The notes under the pieces: model-generated
The model's input: only the letters and a program-made list of their open reading frames with translations
Told to the model about the DNA's origin: nothing
Database searches by the model: none
Assembly (NCBI GenBank): GCA_040902745.1
Contig: JBBDWR010000008.1
Span: 1 to 64,000 of the forward strand
DNA from: JBBDWR01 sp040902745
Lineage (GTDB): Bacteria; Actinomycetota; UBA4738; HRBIN12
Direction of reading: 5' to 3'
Length of the DNA: 64,000 nucleotides
In this document: piece after piece, positions 33,798 to 42,274 of the stretch
How the letters are laid out: the number at the start of each line of letters is the position of its first letter
Numbering within the stretch: the stretch's first letter is position 1
Position numbers and translations under genes: made by a program

Positions 33798-34759
33798 GCC
33801 GCCCCCTGCTCGGTGAGCCAGGCGGTCAGCGTTCGCCGGACCAGAGCCCGGCTCCCCATCCGGTGCTGCAGCCACGACTCGAGCGACGCCACCGGCGCCA
33901 GGTTCTGGGGGAACCGCGGATCGCTCGGACGGCCGGCGAATCCCGGCAGGAACGCGGTCACCTCGTCGGCCAGCCGGCGCGCGGCCTCGAGCCCAACGCC
34001 TGCACGAACCTCGCATCGGACGATGCCGGCGTGATCGTGCCACGGCGGTCGCAACGCGACCAAGCGCACGTACCAGGAGAATCGATCGTGACCCGCGGTG
34101 GGATCCGACAGCAAGAACAGCGGCGTGCGCTCTCCCGGGCCGAGCAGCCCGAGCAGCGCGTCGCGCGACGGTTCGAGGTAGGCGCGGGCGAAGCGCTTGA
34201 CCACCCCGACCACCGGACTCGCGGAGGGAGAGAGAAAGCCGAGACGCCCGTCGGCCAGGACGAACCGGCCCTCCACCGCCGCGAGCCGCTCTGCGAGCCG
34301 CTCCTCGTGGGCTTGCATGATCTTCTGCAGACCGAGCAGGGGGAGATCGGGATCGTCTCCCGCCTCGGTCGCGGGTCGATAGCGCAAGCGGGTGCCGCCC
34401 AGCGCGACCTCGACCGGATCGGGTCGAAGACCGGATCCGACGACCAACACTCGCCCGATCTCGTGCTCCTCACCGAAGGACGCGCGTGCGTCGCAGTGAA
34501 CCGCACCGACGGCGAACGACCCGAACAAGCCGCGGCCGGGGGTGCCGTCGGGCGCGTACGCGAGCAGACGAAGTTCGACGCGTCGAACGCCGTCGACGAA
34601 ACTCACCGGACCCCTGGGGCCCTGCGCCGGGACGATCGGCTCCGACCAGTCGGTGGTCTCGACCTCCGGATCGGCGGTGGCCGGCGGCTCGTCGATCGCG
34701 GCGGCCTCGAAACCCATCCCGTGATCGGGCGCCCACGGGTCGACGCGCAAAGCCAGCAT
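33794..34759 (-). CDS. nurA: NurA-domain nuclease
   Basis: 321 residues. The N-terminal segment has G-P-V-S-F-V-D-G-V-R-R (Asp56), matching the first metal-binding motif of NurA, an RNase H-like 5'-3' exonuclease and endonuclease. The middle has a helix-rich region (L-L-G-L-Q-K-I-M-Q-A-H-E-E-R-L), and near the C-terminus W-Y-V-R-L could form the last strand. NurA works in a complex with HerA, encoded directly downstream with a 4-base overlap. The start at ATG 34757-34759 has TATCCT 7 bases upstream and no Shine-Dalgarno, implying a leaderless operon mRNA. The family call rests on motif and context together. Confidence 0.78.
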   Translation of the reverse strand: MLALRVDPWAPDHGMGFEAAAIDEPPATADPEVETTDWSEPIVPAQGPRGPVSFVDGVRRVELRLLAYAPDGTPGRGLFGSFAVGAVHCDARASFGEEHEIGRVLVVGSGLRPDPVEVALGGTRLRYRPATEAGDDPDLPLLGLQKIMQAHEERLAERLAAVEGRFVLADGRLGFLSPSASPVVGVVKRFARAYLEPSRDALLGLLGPGERTPLFLLSDPTAGHDRFSWYVRLVALRPPWHDHAGIVRCEVRAGVGLEAARRLADEVTAFLPGFAGRPSDPRFPQNLAPVASLESWLQHRMGSRALVRRTLTAWLTEQGAA

Positions 34760-34766
34760 GCGCCGA

Positions 34767-34772
34767 AGGATA
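34767..34772 (-). promoter_or_regulatory. -10-like TATCCT for the nurA-herA-sbcDC operon
   Basis: The minus-strand TATCCT ends 7 bases before the nurA ATG. The following three genes have no gap longer than 4 bases, so this is probably the only promoter of the repair operon. Confidence 0.45.
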
Positions 34773-34972
34773 CCGGCCCGCTCCGACGGGCCCGCTTCCC
34801 ACCGGGCATCGGCCGGGGGCCGAGGGCGCCCACCTGCCACGACGCCCGCCCGGCGGCATGTGAGCGACCCGGAATGACCACTCACGACGGACTATCGGCC
34901 GTACGGCCGACTCAAGACCGAGTGCCCCCTCGGCCGATACCGCAGGAGAAGTCTCGAGTTCCGGAGGGGGAA

Positions 34973-37237
34973 ATGATGTTCGGGATCGAGGTCCGCAACC
35001 AGCGGCCCCTGTGGATCGCGTCGTCGGCCCTCTTCTTCACGGGCGTGATCGTCACCCTCGTGCTCGCGAGCAATGCTCGGGAGAGCGCGGAGATCTCCGC
35101 CGCCGCCTCGGCGCAACGCGCCGTACAGGAGATCCTCGTGCCGGAGCTCACGCCGTCCGATCTGGCTCAGCAGGTCACAGGTCCGCGCTTCGAGGCGCTG
35201 GACGCGCTCGTGACCAAGCGGCTCCTCTCCGCCGGGCCGACCGACGTCGTGCGCTTGTTCTCTCCTGAGGCTACCGTCGTCTTCAGCACCGACCGTGCGG
35301 ACGTCGGAACCCGTGAGACGAGTGAACGCGATCGACTCGCGCGCGTGATCAGGCAGGGACGGGAAAGCGTCGTCGGATCCTCCGCGTTCCGCGTCTTCGT
35401 CCCCCTCCGGCTCGAGGCCGGCGGTCCCGTCCTCGGGGTCGCTGAGCTCCAACAGCCGTACGAGACCCTGTGGGCCGCGGCCAGTCGCCCATGGCGGATC
35501 GGGACCATCGTGTGCGCGCTCCTCTGCTTGGGATCGCTGGCGCTGGTGGCCCTCGGTTTCCGCGGCGCGTCAGCGCGTGGGATTCCGAAGACGCCGGCCG
35601 CCGCGGCAACAGGAACTTCGTTCATCGAGGAACCCGTCTCCGCCCCGGACAGCGATGCACTGGAGGCGGCCCGGTCCCGCGCCGCACACGCCGAGCAGAT
35701 CGCGGAACAGACCAACCGGCGGCTCGCGGCCGTGCACGTCGAGTTGGATCAGGTGCGCAAACAAGCGGCGACCGCCGAACCCACGGGCCCGCTGCAGACC
35801 GATGCAGAGCTCGAGGATCTCCGCGAACGGCTTCGCTTCGTCGAGTCGGAGCGCGACGCGGCGACCGGACGTCTCGAGCGAGCGCTGGTCGCGGCGGACG
35901 AAGCCGCAGGCCAGGACACGGCCGCAGACAACCCACACGAAACAGAGCTCGAACGACAACTGGCCCAGACCGAGGCCGCGCGGGCCGATCTCGAGCGGCA
36001 CGCGATCAAACTCGAGCGCCGCGCCGCCGACTCGGAGACGGCACGAGCGCAGACCCAGCGCATGCTTGCGGCAGCCGAGCGCTCCGAAGGCGTCGACCCG
36101 CAGCTCACGGCCCAGGTGGCTCAGGCAGACGCCGCGCGGGTGGCGGCCGAGCGGCGGGCCGCGCAGGCCGAGCAACGCGCCATCATGGCCGAAGGACGTT
36201 CCGCCACGGCCGAGCACACCGCGCTCGAAGCAACGGACCGCGCCGGCACGGCCGAGCGGGAGCTCGAAGACCTCCACGAACGGGTCCTTGCCGACCGGCA
36301 GGAGCGCGCGGACACCCCTACGGGCGCAGACGGCGATGTCGCGACCCAGAACGACGAAGCTCTCCGAGAGCTGCAGGAGCGCCTGCATCACACCTCGGAC
36401 CAGCTCGGTTTGCTGCAGGAGCGCGCTCGCGCGGCCGAGCGAGATCTCGGCGCCGCCACCGAACGGATCCAAGAGCTCGAATCGACGCAGCGCAGGGAGA
36501 AGCTCCAGGACGCACTCCGGCACCTGCGCGCCAACGGGGAGCAGGCGGAGGTCCCGCTGGAGGATCGTCGGGCAGCCGCGCCGTTCCGCCAGCAGCTCTC
36601 CCTCGATGCGCGGACCTCGCTCGCGGCGATCCGCGGTCTCCTCCTGGCCGTGGAGACGCAGCCGGGGTCGGAGGCCGCTGCGCGCGTCGACAAGCTCTCC
36701 ACACACGCCCGAAAGCTCGAGCAGGTGGTCACCGACTTGCTCGACGCCGATCGGCTCGCGCGCGGTGATATCCATCTCGCGTATCGGCACACGGACCTGA
36801 ACGAGCTCGTCCGGCGGGTCGTGGAGGAGGCGGGGATCGACCCCGCCGAGCATCCCGTCCAGGTGCACGCGGAGCCCGTCGAGGTGACGGTGGATCCGAT
36901 CCGGGTCGAGGAGATCGTCTCCGGCTTGCTCAACGGCGCGGTCGAACGCACGAAGGCGAGCGAGCCGATCGTCGTCCGGGTCGAGCGATCGGACGACGGC
37001 GCGCTGATCAGTGTCGAGGACGACGAACCGTCCTCCGACGCGAACATGAGTCCGGTGGTCGCCCGCTTCGCCGATGTGCACGGCGGGTGGGCCATCGTCG
37101 AGGGGCGCCAGGGTGGCGGCTCCGCGTTCCGCGTGTTCCTCCCCGATCACGCCGCGGACGCAGCTCCGGGTGCCGAGGGGGACGACGTGACGATCATGCT
37201 CCCCGATCCGTCGCACCACGGCTTGCCCGCGTCGTAG
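34973..37237 (+). CDS. Membrane-bound pseudo-histidine kinase with long coiled coil
   Basis: 754 residues. Transmembrane helix 1 (14-33) and helix 2 (175-195) frame an extracellular sensor domain (about 36-170). An Ala/Glu/Arg-rich coiled coil follows (about 230-520), then a HisKA-like and HATPase-like C-terminus (535-725). The H-box reads S-L-D-A-R-T-S-L with Leu544 where the phosphoacceptor His should be. The N-box has Gly655 for Asn, and the G1 box reads E-D-D-E-P instead of D-x-G-x-G. The G2-like G-G-G-S-A-F-R-V-F-L-P remains. Phosphotransfer is therefore unlikely; it may act as scaffold or sensor. ATG 34973 follows GGAGGGGG. It is divergent from nurA, with no response regulator nearby. 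Confidence 0.82.
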   Translation: MMFGIEVRNQRPLWIASSALFFTGVIVTLVLASNARESAEISAAASAQRAVQEILVPELTPSDLAQQVTGPRFEALDALVTKRLLSAGPTDVVRLFSPEATVVFSTDRADVGTRETSERDRLARVIRQGRESVVGSSAFRVFVPLRLEAGGPVLGVAELQQPYETLWAAASRPWRIGTIVCALLCLGSLALVALGFRGASARGIPKTPAAAATGTSFIEEPVSAPDSDALEAARSRAAHAEQIAEQTNRRLAAVHVELDQVRKQAATAEPTGPLQTDAELEDLRERLRFVESERDAATGRLERALVAADEAAGQDTAADNPHETELERQLAQTEAARADLERHAIKLERRAADSETARAQTQRMLAAAERSEGVDPQLTAQVAQADAARVAAERRAAQAEQRAIMAEGRSATAEHTALEATDRAGTAERELEDLHERVLADRQERADTPTGADGDVATQNDEALRELQERLHHTSDQLGLLQERARAAERDLGAATERIQELESTQRREKLQDALRHLRANGEQAEVPLEDRRAAAPFRQQLSLDARTSLAAIRGLLLAVETQPGSEAAARVDKLSTHARKLEQVVTDLLDADRLARGDIHLAYRHTDLNELVRRVVEEAGIDPAEHPVQVHAEPVEVTVDPIRVEEIVSGLLNGAVERTKASEPIVVRVERSDDGALISVEDDEPSSDANMSPVVARFADVHGGWAIVEGRQGGGSAFRVFLPDHAADAAPGAEGDDVTIMLPDPSHHGLPAS

Positions 37238-37287
37238 CCGCTGATCCGGCCCGGCCGACCGTGTCGAGGGGGCCGGTTCGCGGAACA

Positions 37288-37310
37288 CAGGTCCGAACCG
37301 AGGACGGACC
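37288..37310. terminator. Candidate bidirectional terminator hairpin
   Basis: AGGTCCG and CGGACCT form a perfect 7-base stem with a 9-base loop in the 72-base gap between two convergent genes, touching the thiolase stop. There is no T-tract, as is common for actinobacterial terminators. It is supported by position and stem only. Confidence 0.45.
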
Positions 37311-38494
37311 TACGGACGCCGGAGCACGAGCGCGTCGCCCTGGCCGCCCCCGCCACAGATCGCCGCGCCCCCGTAGGTCGCACCACGCCGAGCGAGTTCA
37401 TGCGCGAGGGTCAGCACCAGACGCGCGCCGCTGGCACCGATCGGATGTCCGACGGCGACCGCCCCTCCGTTGGGGTTCACGAGACTCTCGTCGACACCGA
37501 GCATGCGTGTGGAGTGCACGGCGACGGCCGCGAACGCCTCGTTGATCTCGATCACTTCCAGATCGGCGGCGTCGAGTTCCGCCTTCTTCAGGGCACGCTG
37601 CAGCGCCAGCGCCGGGACGGTGTGCAGGTAGGGGAATCGCTCCGCGGCCATGCCGTACGCGACGATCTCCGCGATCGGCTCGATCCCGAGCTCCTCGGCC
37701 TTCCTCGAGCTCATCACGACGGTCGCTGCGGCCCCGTCCGAAACCTGCGAGGCGTTGCCCGCGGTGACGGTTCCCGTCTCGGAGAACGCCGCTCGCAGTC
37801 CGCCGAGCACCTCGGACGTCGTCTCGGGACGGATCCCCTCGTCGCGCGCGAGCCGGACCGGATCGCCCTTGCGCTGCACGACCTCGACCTCCAAGATCTC
37901 GTTCTCCAAACGCCCCGCTTCCCACGCGTCGTGCGCTCGGGTGTGACTGCGCGCGGCCCACGTGTCCTGCTCCTCGCGAGAGATCCCCAGCTCAGCGTTC
38001 ACGCCGTCGGTGTCCTCCCCCATCGACAGTTGGGTGAAGGGCGAGGTGAGACCGTCGAGCAGCATCGTGTCGATGAGTTGCGCGTCCCCCAGCCGTTCGC
38101 CGTCGCGCGCCTTGGGCAGCGCGTAGGGAGCGTTGGACATCGACTCCATGCCTCCGGCGACGGCGATGTCGATCTCCCCCGCGCGGATCGCCTGATCGGC
38201 CATCGCGATCGCGGTCATCCCGGAGGGACACACCTTGTTGATCGTGACGGACGGCACCTCACTACCGATCCCCGCGGCGATCGCAGCCTGCCGAGACGTG
38301 ATCTGTCCCTGCGCCGCCTGCAACACATGCCCCATCAGCACGTAGTCGACCTGCTCCGGGGCCACGCCGGCTCGTTCGAGCGCCGAGCGGATCGCGCGAC
38401 CGCCGAGATCCATCGCGGTGAACGAGGAGAGGGCGCCGCGGAACCGCCCGATCGGCGTCCGCGCGCCCGCGACGATCACGGATCTGGTCTGCAT
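37310..38494 (-). CDS. Acetyl-CoA C-acetyltransferase (thiolase)
   Basis: 394 residues, thiolase II. The nucleophile is Cys89 in N-K-V-C-P-S-G-M, where most family members have C-G/A-S-G. N-E-A-F-A, G-H-P-I-G-A-S-G (His350) and C-G-G-G-G-Q-G (Cys380) complete the active site. It condenses two acetyl-CoA to acetoacetyl-CoA or performs the reverse. With crotonyl-CoA carboxylase/reductase, 3-hydroxybutyryl-CoA dehydrogenase and methylmalonyl-CoA epimerase in the same window it could feed an ethylmalonyl-CoA-type route. TAGACT lies 6 bases before ATG 38494, so the mRNA is probably leaderless. Confidence 0.94.
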   Translation of the reverse strand: MQTRSVIVAGARTPIGRFRGALSSFTAMDLGGRAIRSALERAGVAPEQVDYVLMGHVLQAAQGQITSRQAAIAAGIGSEVPSVTINKVCPSGMTAIAMADQAIRAGEIDIAVAGGMESMSNAPYALPKARDGERLGDAQLIDTMLLDGLTSPFTQLSMGEDTDGVNAELGISREEQDTWAARSHTRAHDAWEAGRLENEILEVEVVQRKGDPVRLARDEGIRPETTSEVLGGLRAAFSETGTVTAGNASQVSDGAAATVVMSSRKAEELGIEPIAEIVAYGMAAERFPYLHTVPALALQRALKKAELDAADLEVIEINEAFAAVAVHSTRMLGVDESLVNPNGGAVAVGHPIGASGARLVLTLAHELARRGATYGGAAICGGGGQGDALVLRRP

Positions 38495-38500
38495 CCACCC

Positions 38501-38506
38501 AGTCTA
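38501..38506 (-). promoter_or_regulatory. -10-like TAGACT for thiolase
   Basis: The minus-strand TAGACT ends 6 bases before the thiolase start. A divergent hexamer for the neighbouring decarboxylase lies 27 bases away. Confidence 0.45.
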
Positions 38507-38532
38507 CGAGCGAGTGCGATCGGACGCGCTGC

Positions 38533-38538
38533 TACCCT
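38533..38538 (+). promoter_or_regulatory. -10-like TACCCT for PLP decarboxylase
   Basis: TACCCT ends 6 bases before the GTG at 38545. It is identical in sequence to the fbiA hexamer. Confidence 0.45.
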
Positions 38539-38544
38539 CGCCTC

Positions 38545-40098
38545 GTGAGCGACGCGGACGACCGGCGGTTCTCTTGGCACCCCGAGCCGGAGCTGCTCGA
38601 CTACCGCGACGGTGAGGCGCGCGAAGCACTCTCCGAGCTGGGTTCCGCCACGTGGGAAGCCGCACTCGATTTCCTCTACGACGAGGCGATGCGACGGCCG
38701 GTGGGCCCGGACTCCTACCCCGAGGCTCGGCAGCGCTACTTCGGGTCGACACTCCGCCCGGCGTCGGCGCCCGATAATCCGACCCCGTCGACCGCGTTGA
38801 TCGCGGAGTTCCGCGAACGGATCGCGCCGGCGATGTACAACGCGCAGCACCCTAGGTCCTTCAGCTACTTCACGGCCCCGCCGCTGCCATCGTCGATCGC
38901 CGGAGAGGTGCTGTCGCAGTGGGCGCACCAAGGCGTGGACGTGTGGCACGCCGGCCCCGTCGCCGCGTTCGTCGAAGAGGAAGTCACCTCATGGCTACGC
39001 GAGTTGGTCGGATTCGACGCCGCGGGCTGGGGCGTGCTGACCTCCGGAGGGGTGATGGCGAACGTGATGGCGATGACGATCGCCCGCGACGTCCACCTTC
39101 GGCGGCTGCGGAACCTGAGCCGGCCGCCGCGCGGCCGCGACCTCGAGGGAGTGCGCGTCTACGTCTCCGATCAGGCGCACTTCTCGATCGGGCGCGCGCT
39201 CTCGGTGCTCGGGTTCCCGCGCGACACGCTGCGGGTGGTGCGCTCGGACGAACGGTTCCGCCTGCAAGGCGAGCACGTCGCGGAGGCGATCTCCGCGGAT
39301 CGCGCGGCGGGGTTGCTACCCCTCGCCATCGCGCCGGTCGCGGGCTCGACGAACACCGGATCGGTCGACGACACGGGAGCACTCGCGGACATCGCCGAAC
39401 GCGAGGAGTGCTGGCTTCATGTCGACGCGGCGTACGGAGGAGCCGCGCTGTTGTCCGAGCGCGACGCCGCTCGGGTTCCCCACCTCGGGCGGGCGGATTC
39501 GGTCACGGTCGACCCGCACAAGTGGTTCTTCCAGGCCTACGATATCGGCGGTCTGGTCGTCCGCCGTCGCGAGGATCTGGTCGCGACCTTCCACGACGCT
39601 CCCGAGTACTACCGGAGTTCCTCGCCGCAGGAAGAACCCCTCAACTGGTACCAGCACTCCTTCGAGGGAACGCGACGATTCCGCGGTTTGAAGCTCTGGC
39701 TGTCGTGGAAGCACCTCGGCACCCGGGGCCTGGGCCGCCTGATCGAGATCACCGACGATCTCGCCGCGTCGTTCGCCCGCAGCTGCGGGGAACATGAGCA
39801 GCTCGAAGCCGTACCCGCCGATCCCGAGCTCTCGATCGTGTGTCTGCGCCATCTCCCGGGCGGCGCTGCGCACGCCGCAGGCTTGGACCCGGAAGCACTC
39901 GATGGGCATCAGGACCGGCTGCAACAGGCGCTCGCTGCAACCGGCGAGGCGTGGATGTCCACGACCACGCTGCGAGAGCGAACGTTCTTGCGGGCCGGAT
40001 TCATGAACCCGATGACCACGCAAGCCGATCTGGACATCACGATCGGCCTCGTCGTCGACCTGGGCGATCGGCTGGCGCGTAAGGCCGGGTTGCGCTGA
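38545..40098 (+). CDS. PLP-dependent decarboxylase (group II amino acid decarboxylase family)
   Basis: 517 residues with the fold of aromatic-L-amino-acid and related decarboxylases. L-T-S-G-G-V-M-A-N (about 167-175) binds the cofactor phosphate. H-V-D-A-A-Y-G-G carries Asp294, which pairs with the pyridine nitrogen. V-D-P-H-K-W carries the Schiff-base Lys326. It probably decarboxylates an aromatic amino acid, glutamate, or a related substrate; specificity is unclear. The GTG start has no Shine-Dalgarno but a TACCCT hexamer 6 bases upstream. It is a single gene, convergent with the FtsH-like protease. Confidence 0.9.
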   Translation: MSDADDRRFSWHPEPELLDYRDGEAREALSELGSATWEAALDFLYDEAMRRPVGPDSYPEARQRYFGSTLRPASAPDNPTPSTALIAEFRERIAPAMYNAQHPRSFSYFTAPPLPSSIAGEVLSQWAHQGVDVWHAGPVAAFVEEEVTSWLRELVGFDAAGWGVLTSGGVMANVMAMTIARDVHLRRLRNLSRPPRGRDLEGVRVYVSDQAHFSIGRALSVLGFPRDTLRVVRSDERFRLQGEHVAEAISADRAAGLLPLAIAPVAGSTNTGSVDDTGALADIAEREECWLHVDAAYGGAALLSERDAARVPHLGRADSVTVDPHKWFFQAYDIGGLVVRRREDLVATFHDAPEYYRSSSPQEEPLNWYQHSFEGTRRFRGLKLWLSWKHLGTRGLGRLIEITDDLAASFARSCGEHEQLEAVPADPELSIVCLRHLPGGAAHAAGLDPEALDGHQDRLQQALAATGEAWMSTTTLRERTFLRAGFMNPMTTQADLDITIGLVVDLGDRLARKAGLR

Positions 40099-40123
40099 CG
40101 GCGGCGCGTGCCACTGCGTCGGA

Positions 40124-41959
40124 TCAGTTGCGGTTCGTGAGCGCCTTCTCGATCACCGACGAGATCTCGTCGCCGATCAACTCGTCTTCGTCGAGCAAGG
40201 CATCGCGCAGGGCCATGACCACGTCGCTGTTCTCGTCGAGCAGCGCGGCAACACGCGCCTTCTGCTGGGTGAGGATGTCCTCCACTCGCTGCCTGCCGTC
40301 ACCGTCCCCGAGCACCTTGGCTACCAGGTTCGCGCTCGAGAGCGGACCGTTGGTGATCGCCTCGTAGGAGATCAGCGACCCGGCCATCCCGAGGGCGCCC
40401 ACCATCTTCGCGGCGAGTTCCGTGGCGCCCGAGAGATCGGCTGCCGGACCGGTGCCCGACTCTCCGAGGAACAACTCCTCGGAGACGAGTCCGCCGAGCG
40501 CGATCGCGATCGCGCTCTCCAGTTCCGAGCGCGAGCGGGTGAAGCGCTCCTCTTGATCGCCGTGCGCGAGCAGTCCCAGGCTCTGGCGTCGTTTGATGAT
40601 CGACAGCACCTCCAAGCGACGCCCCTTCCCGAGGAAGTAGGCCACGGCTGCGTGCCCCGATTCATGCGTGGCGACAGACGCGCGATCTCCGTCGGTGTAG
40701 GTCACCGGCTGCTTGATACCCACCTCGTCCGTGAGCTTGGCGTCGTACACGTCCGCGGTATTCATCCGGCGACGTCCCTGACGCAGGGCGACCAGCAGCG
40801 CCTCGTCGAAGAGATGCTCGATCATCACCGGCGTATATCCGAGGGTGTCGTGCGCCAGCTTCTCTCGAGTCTCGTCGCTGTCGAGCTGCTCGTGATGGGT
40901 CTTGCGGTCGAGGAAGTAGTCGATCAGTTCGCGGCGCTCCGTCTTCGTCGGCACGTCGAAGTACAGACGCCTGTCGAACCGTCCCGGGCGCATCAGGGCC
41001 GGGTCCAGGGAATCCGCCCGGTTGGTCGCCGCGATCAACAGGATGTTGTTGTACGCCGGACGCGAGGACGCGATCCGCCGTTCCGGCGGCAGGTAGCCGT
41101 TGACCCACTCGATCAGTCCGGTGCGCATCCGCTGGCGCATCGGAGGCTGGTCGAAGGATTGCATCTGGATCAGGAGTTCGTTCACCATGCCCGAGTCGCC
41201 GCCGTTCATGCCCATCGCCGAGATCGTCCGCTGCAGGGCCGAGCCCCCGGGCGTCGCGGAGGACAGGCCGCCGCGCGAACCGCCGATCGCATCGATCTCC
41301 TCGATGAAGCCGATCGCGCCCCCTTCCTTCAAAGCAACCTTGCGCAACGCCTTGAAGTAGGAGCGGATCCGCCGGGCGGTCATCCCGAACCACATCGACT
41401 GGAACGCCGGTGCCGAGATGAAGAGGAAGGGCACACCGGCCTGCTTCGCCATCGCTTTGGCCAGGTAGGTCTTGCCGGTGCCCGGGGGCCCCTCGAACAG
41501 GATCCCGCGGCGCGGGTTCCCGCCGAGTTCTCCTCGGAAGGTGGCATACCCCATGAACACGTCGAGCGACCGCCGCACCTCGTCGACCTGCAGATCGAGC
41601 CCGCGGACGTCGTCGATACCCGCTTCGATCTGTTCGGGCCGCACGAACAGATGCGGCGACCGACCATTAAACAGTGGCAGGGCGGCCGTGAGCGCGATCG
41701 CGCCGAAGAGCAGGAACATCGGCAGGAACAGCCACGCGTCGGGGCCGAGGCTCGGGAACGCGAAGTCTCGTTGATCCGCTGGGTAGCTCGCGAATCGCCA
41801 CCAGAGGTAGCCGTCGACGATGAGCAGCAGGACCACGAGACGGATGATCCGGCGACGGCGGGTCTTGTCCCGAACCTTGAAGACGTCCGCGCGACCCGCC
41901 CGAAGCAGAGAATCCTGCTCGAGCACCACCTCGGCGGTTGACTCGTTCGTGTCGCTCAT
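40124..41959 (-). CDS. FtsH-like membrane AAA+ zinc protease, divergent
   Basis: 611 residues. Two N-terminal helices (about 38-56 and 75-96) enclose only about 20 external residues, much shorter than FtsH's periplasmic domain. In the AAA domain, Walker A is G-P-P-G-T-G-K-T (157-164) and the Walker B reads G-F-I-E-E-I-D with Glu220 where Asp is usual. An extra segment of roughly 40 residues separates it from the A-A-T-N-R and R-P-G-R-F-D-R region. The M41 peptidase has H432-E-S-G-H436 and the third zinc ligand Asp508. It is likely a membrane quality-control protease. The start at ATG 41957-41959 has GAGGGA 9 bases upstream; ATG 41968 is an alternative. Confidence 0.88.
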   Translation of the reverse strand: MSDTNESTAEVVLEQDSLLRAGRADVFKVRDKTRRRRIIRLVVLLLIVDGYLWWRFASYPADQRDFAFPSLGPDAWLFLPMFLLFGAIALTAALPLFNGRSPHLFVRPEQIEAGIDDVRGLDLQVDEVRRSLDVFMGYATFRGELGGNPRRGILFEGPPGTGKTYLAKAMAKQAGVPFLFISAPAFQSMWFGMTARRIRSYFKALRKVALKEGGAIGFIEEIDAIGGSRGGLSSATPGGSALQRTISAMGMNGGDSGMVNELLIQMQSFDQPPMRQRMRTGLIEWVNGYLPPERRIASSRPAYNNILLIAATNRADSLDPALMRPGRFDRRLYFDVPTKTERRELIDYFLDRKTHHEQLDSDETREKLAHDTLGYTPVMIEHLFDEALLVALRQGRRRMNTADVYDAKLTDEVGIKQPVTYTDGDRASVATHESGHAAVAYFLGKGRRLEVLSIIKRRQSLGLLAHGDQEERFTRSRSELESAIAIALGGLVSEELFLGESGTGPAADLSGATELAAKMVGALGMAGSLISYEAITNGPLSSANLVAKVLGDGDGRQRVEDILTQQKARVAALLDENSDVVMALRDALLDEDELIGDEISSVIEKALTNRN

Positions 41960-42274
41960 GGCGGGCATTCCCTCTGCGCGAGCCTCTGGGCCCACCGCAT
42001 CGTGTCTAGTCCTCGGCGAGGCAATCGTACGGAGCACGGGGGATACGCGCATCGGCCCTTCGGCGGGGTCGAAGGGACCCTTCGGCCCCATGACTCCCGA
42101 CCCCAAGGAGGCGCCCGTCACCGCCCGTCTCTTCGGACGCCCGATACCCCCTGCCGACCAACGATTTCGGCGGATCTCCGCCGAGATCCCTCCCGCGGTC
42201 TGTACCGTAGCCCCACGTCCCCCGCCCGGTGGTGGCTCCCCCCGGGAACCTCTGCAGCCGTGAGGAGTTCGCCC
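41960..42274. promoter_or_regulatory. Divergent regulatory region between FtsH-like and HTH genes
   Basis: 315 bases without a gene. It contains the large imperfect palindrome at 42065-42089 and a second CCCTTCGGC copy at 42056-42064, 22 bases from the one in the palindrome (42078-42086). The HTH protein encoded next door is a natural candidate to bind there. No other gene or RNA is evident. Confidence 0.45.
42065..42089. promoter_or_regulatory. Operator-like palindrome around GAAGGG-A-CCCTTC
   Basis: Twelve-base arms around a single central A (42077) are complementary at every position, with one G-T wobble. It is located in the divergent gap upstream of an HTH gene and an FtsH-like protease gene. 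The length and symmetry fit a dimeric regulator site; it may equally fold as a hairpin. Confidence 0.5.

Noticed and set aside
35570..37288. 572-codon minus-strand open frame
   Set aside because: Antisense to the pseudo-histidine kinase; long only because the sense strand is Ala/Glu/Arg-rich.
37310..38494. Thiolase nucleophile replaced
   Set aside because: The residue after Cys89 is Pro rather than Gly/Ala, but the Cys, His350 and Cys380 are all present, so the enzyme is treated as active.
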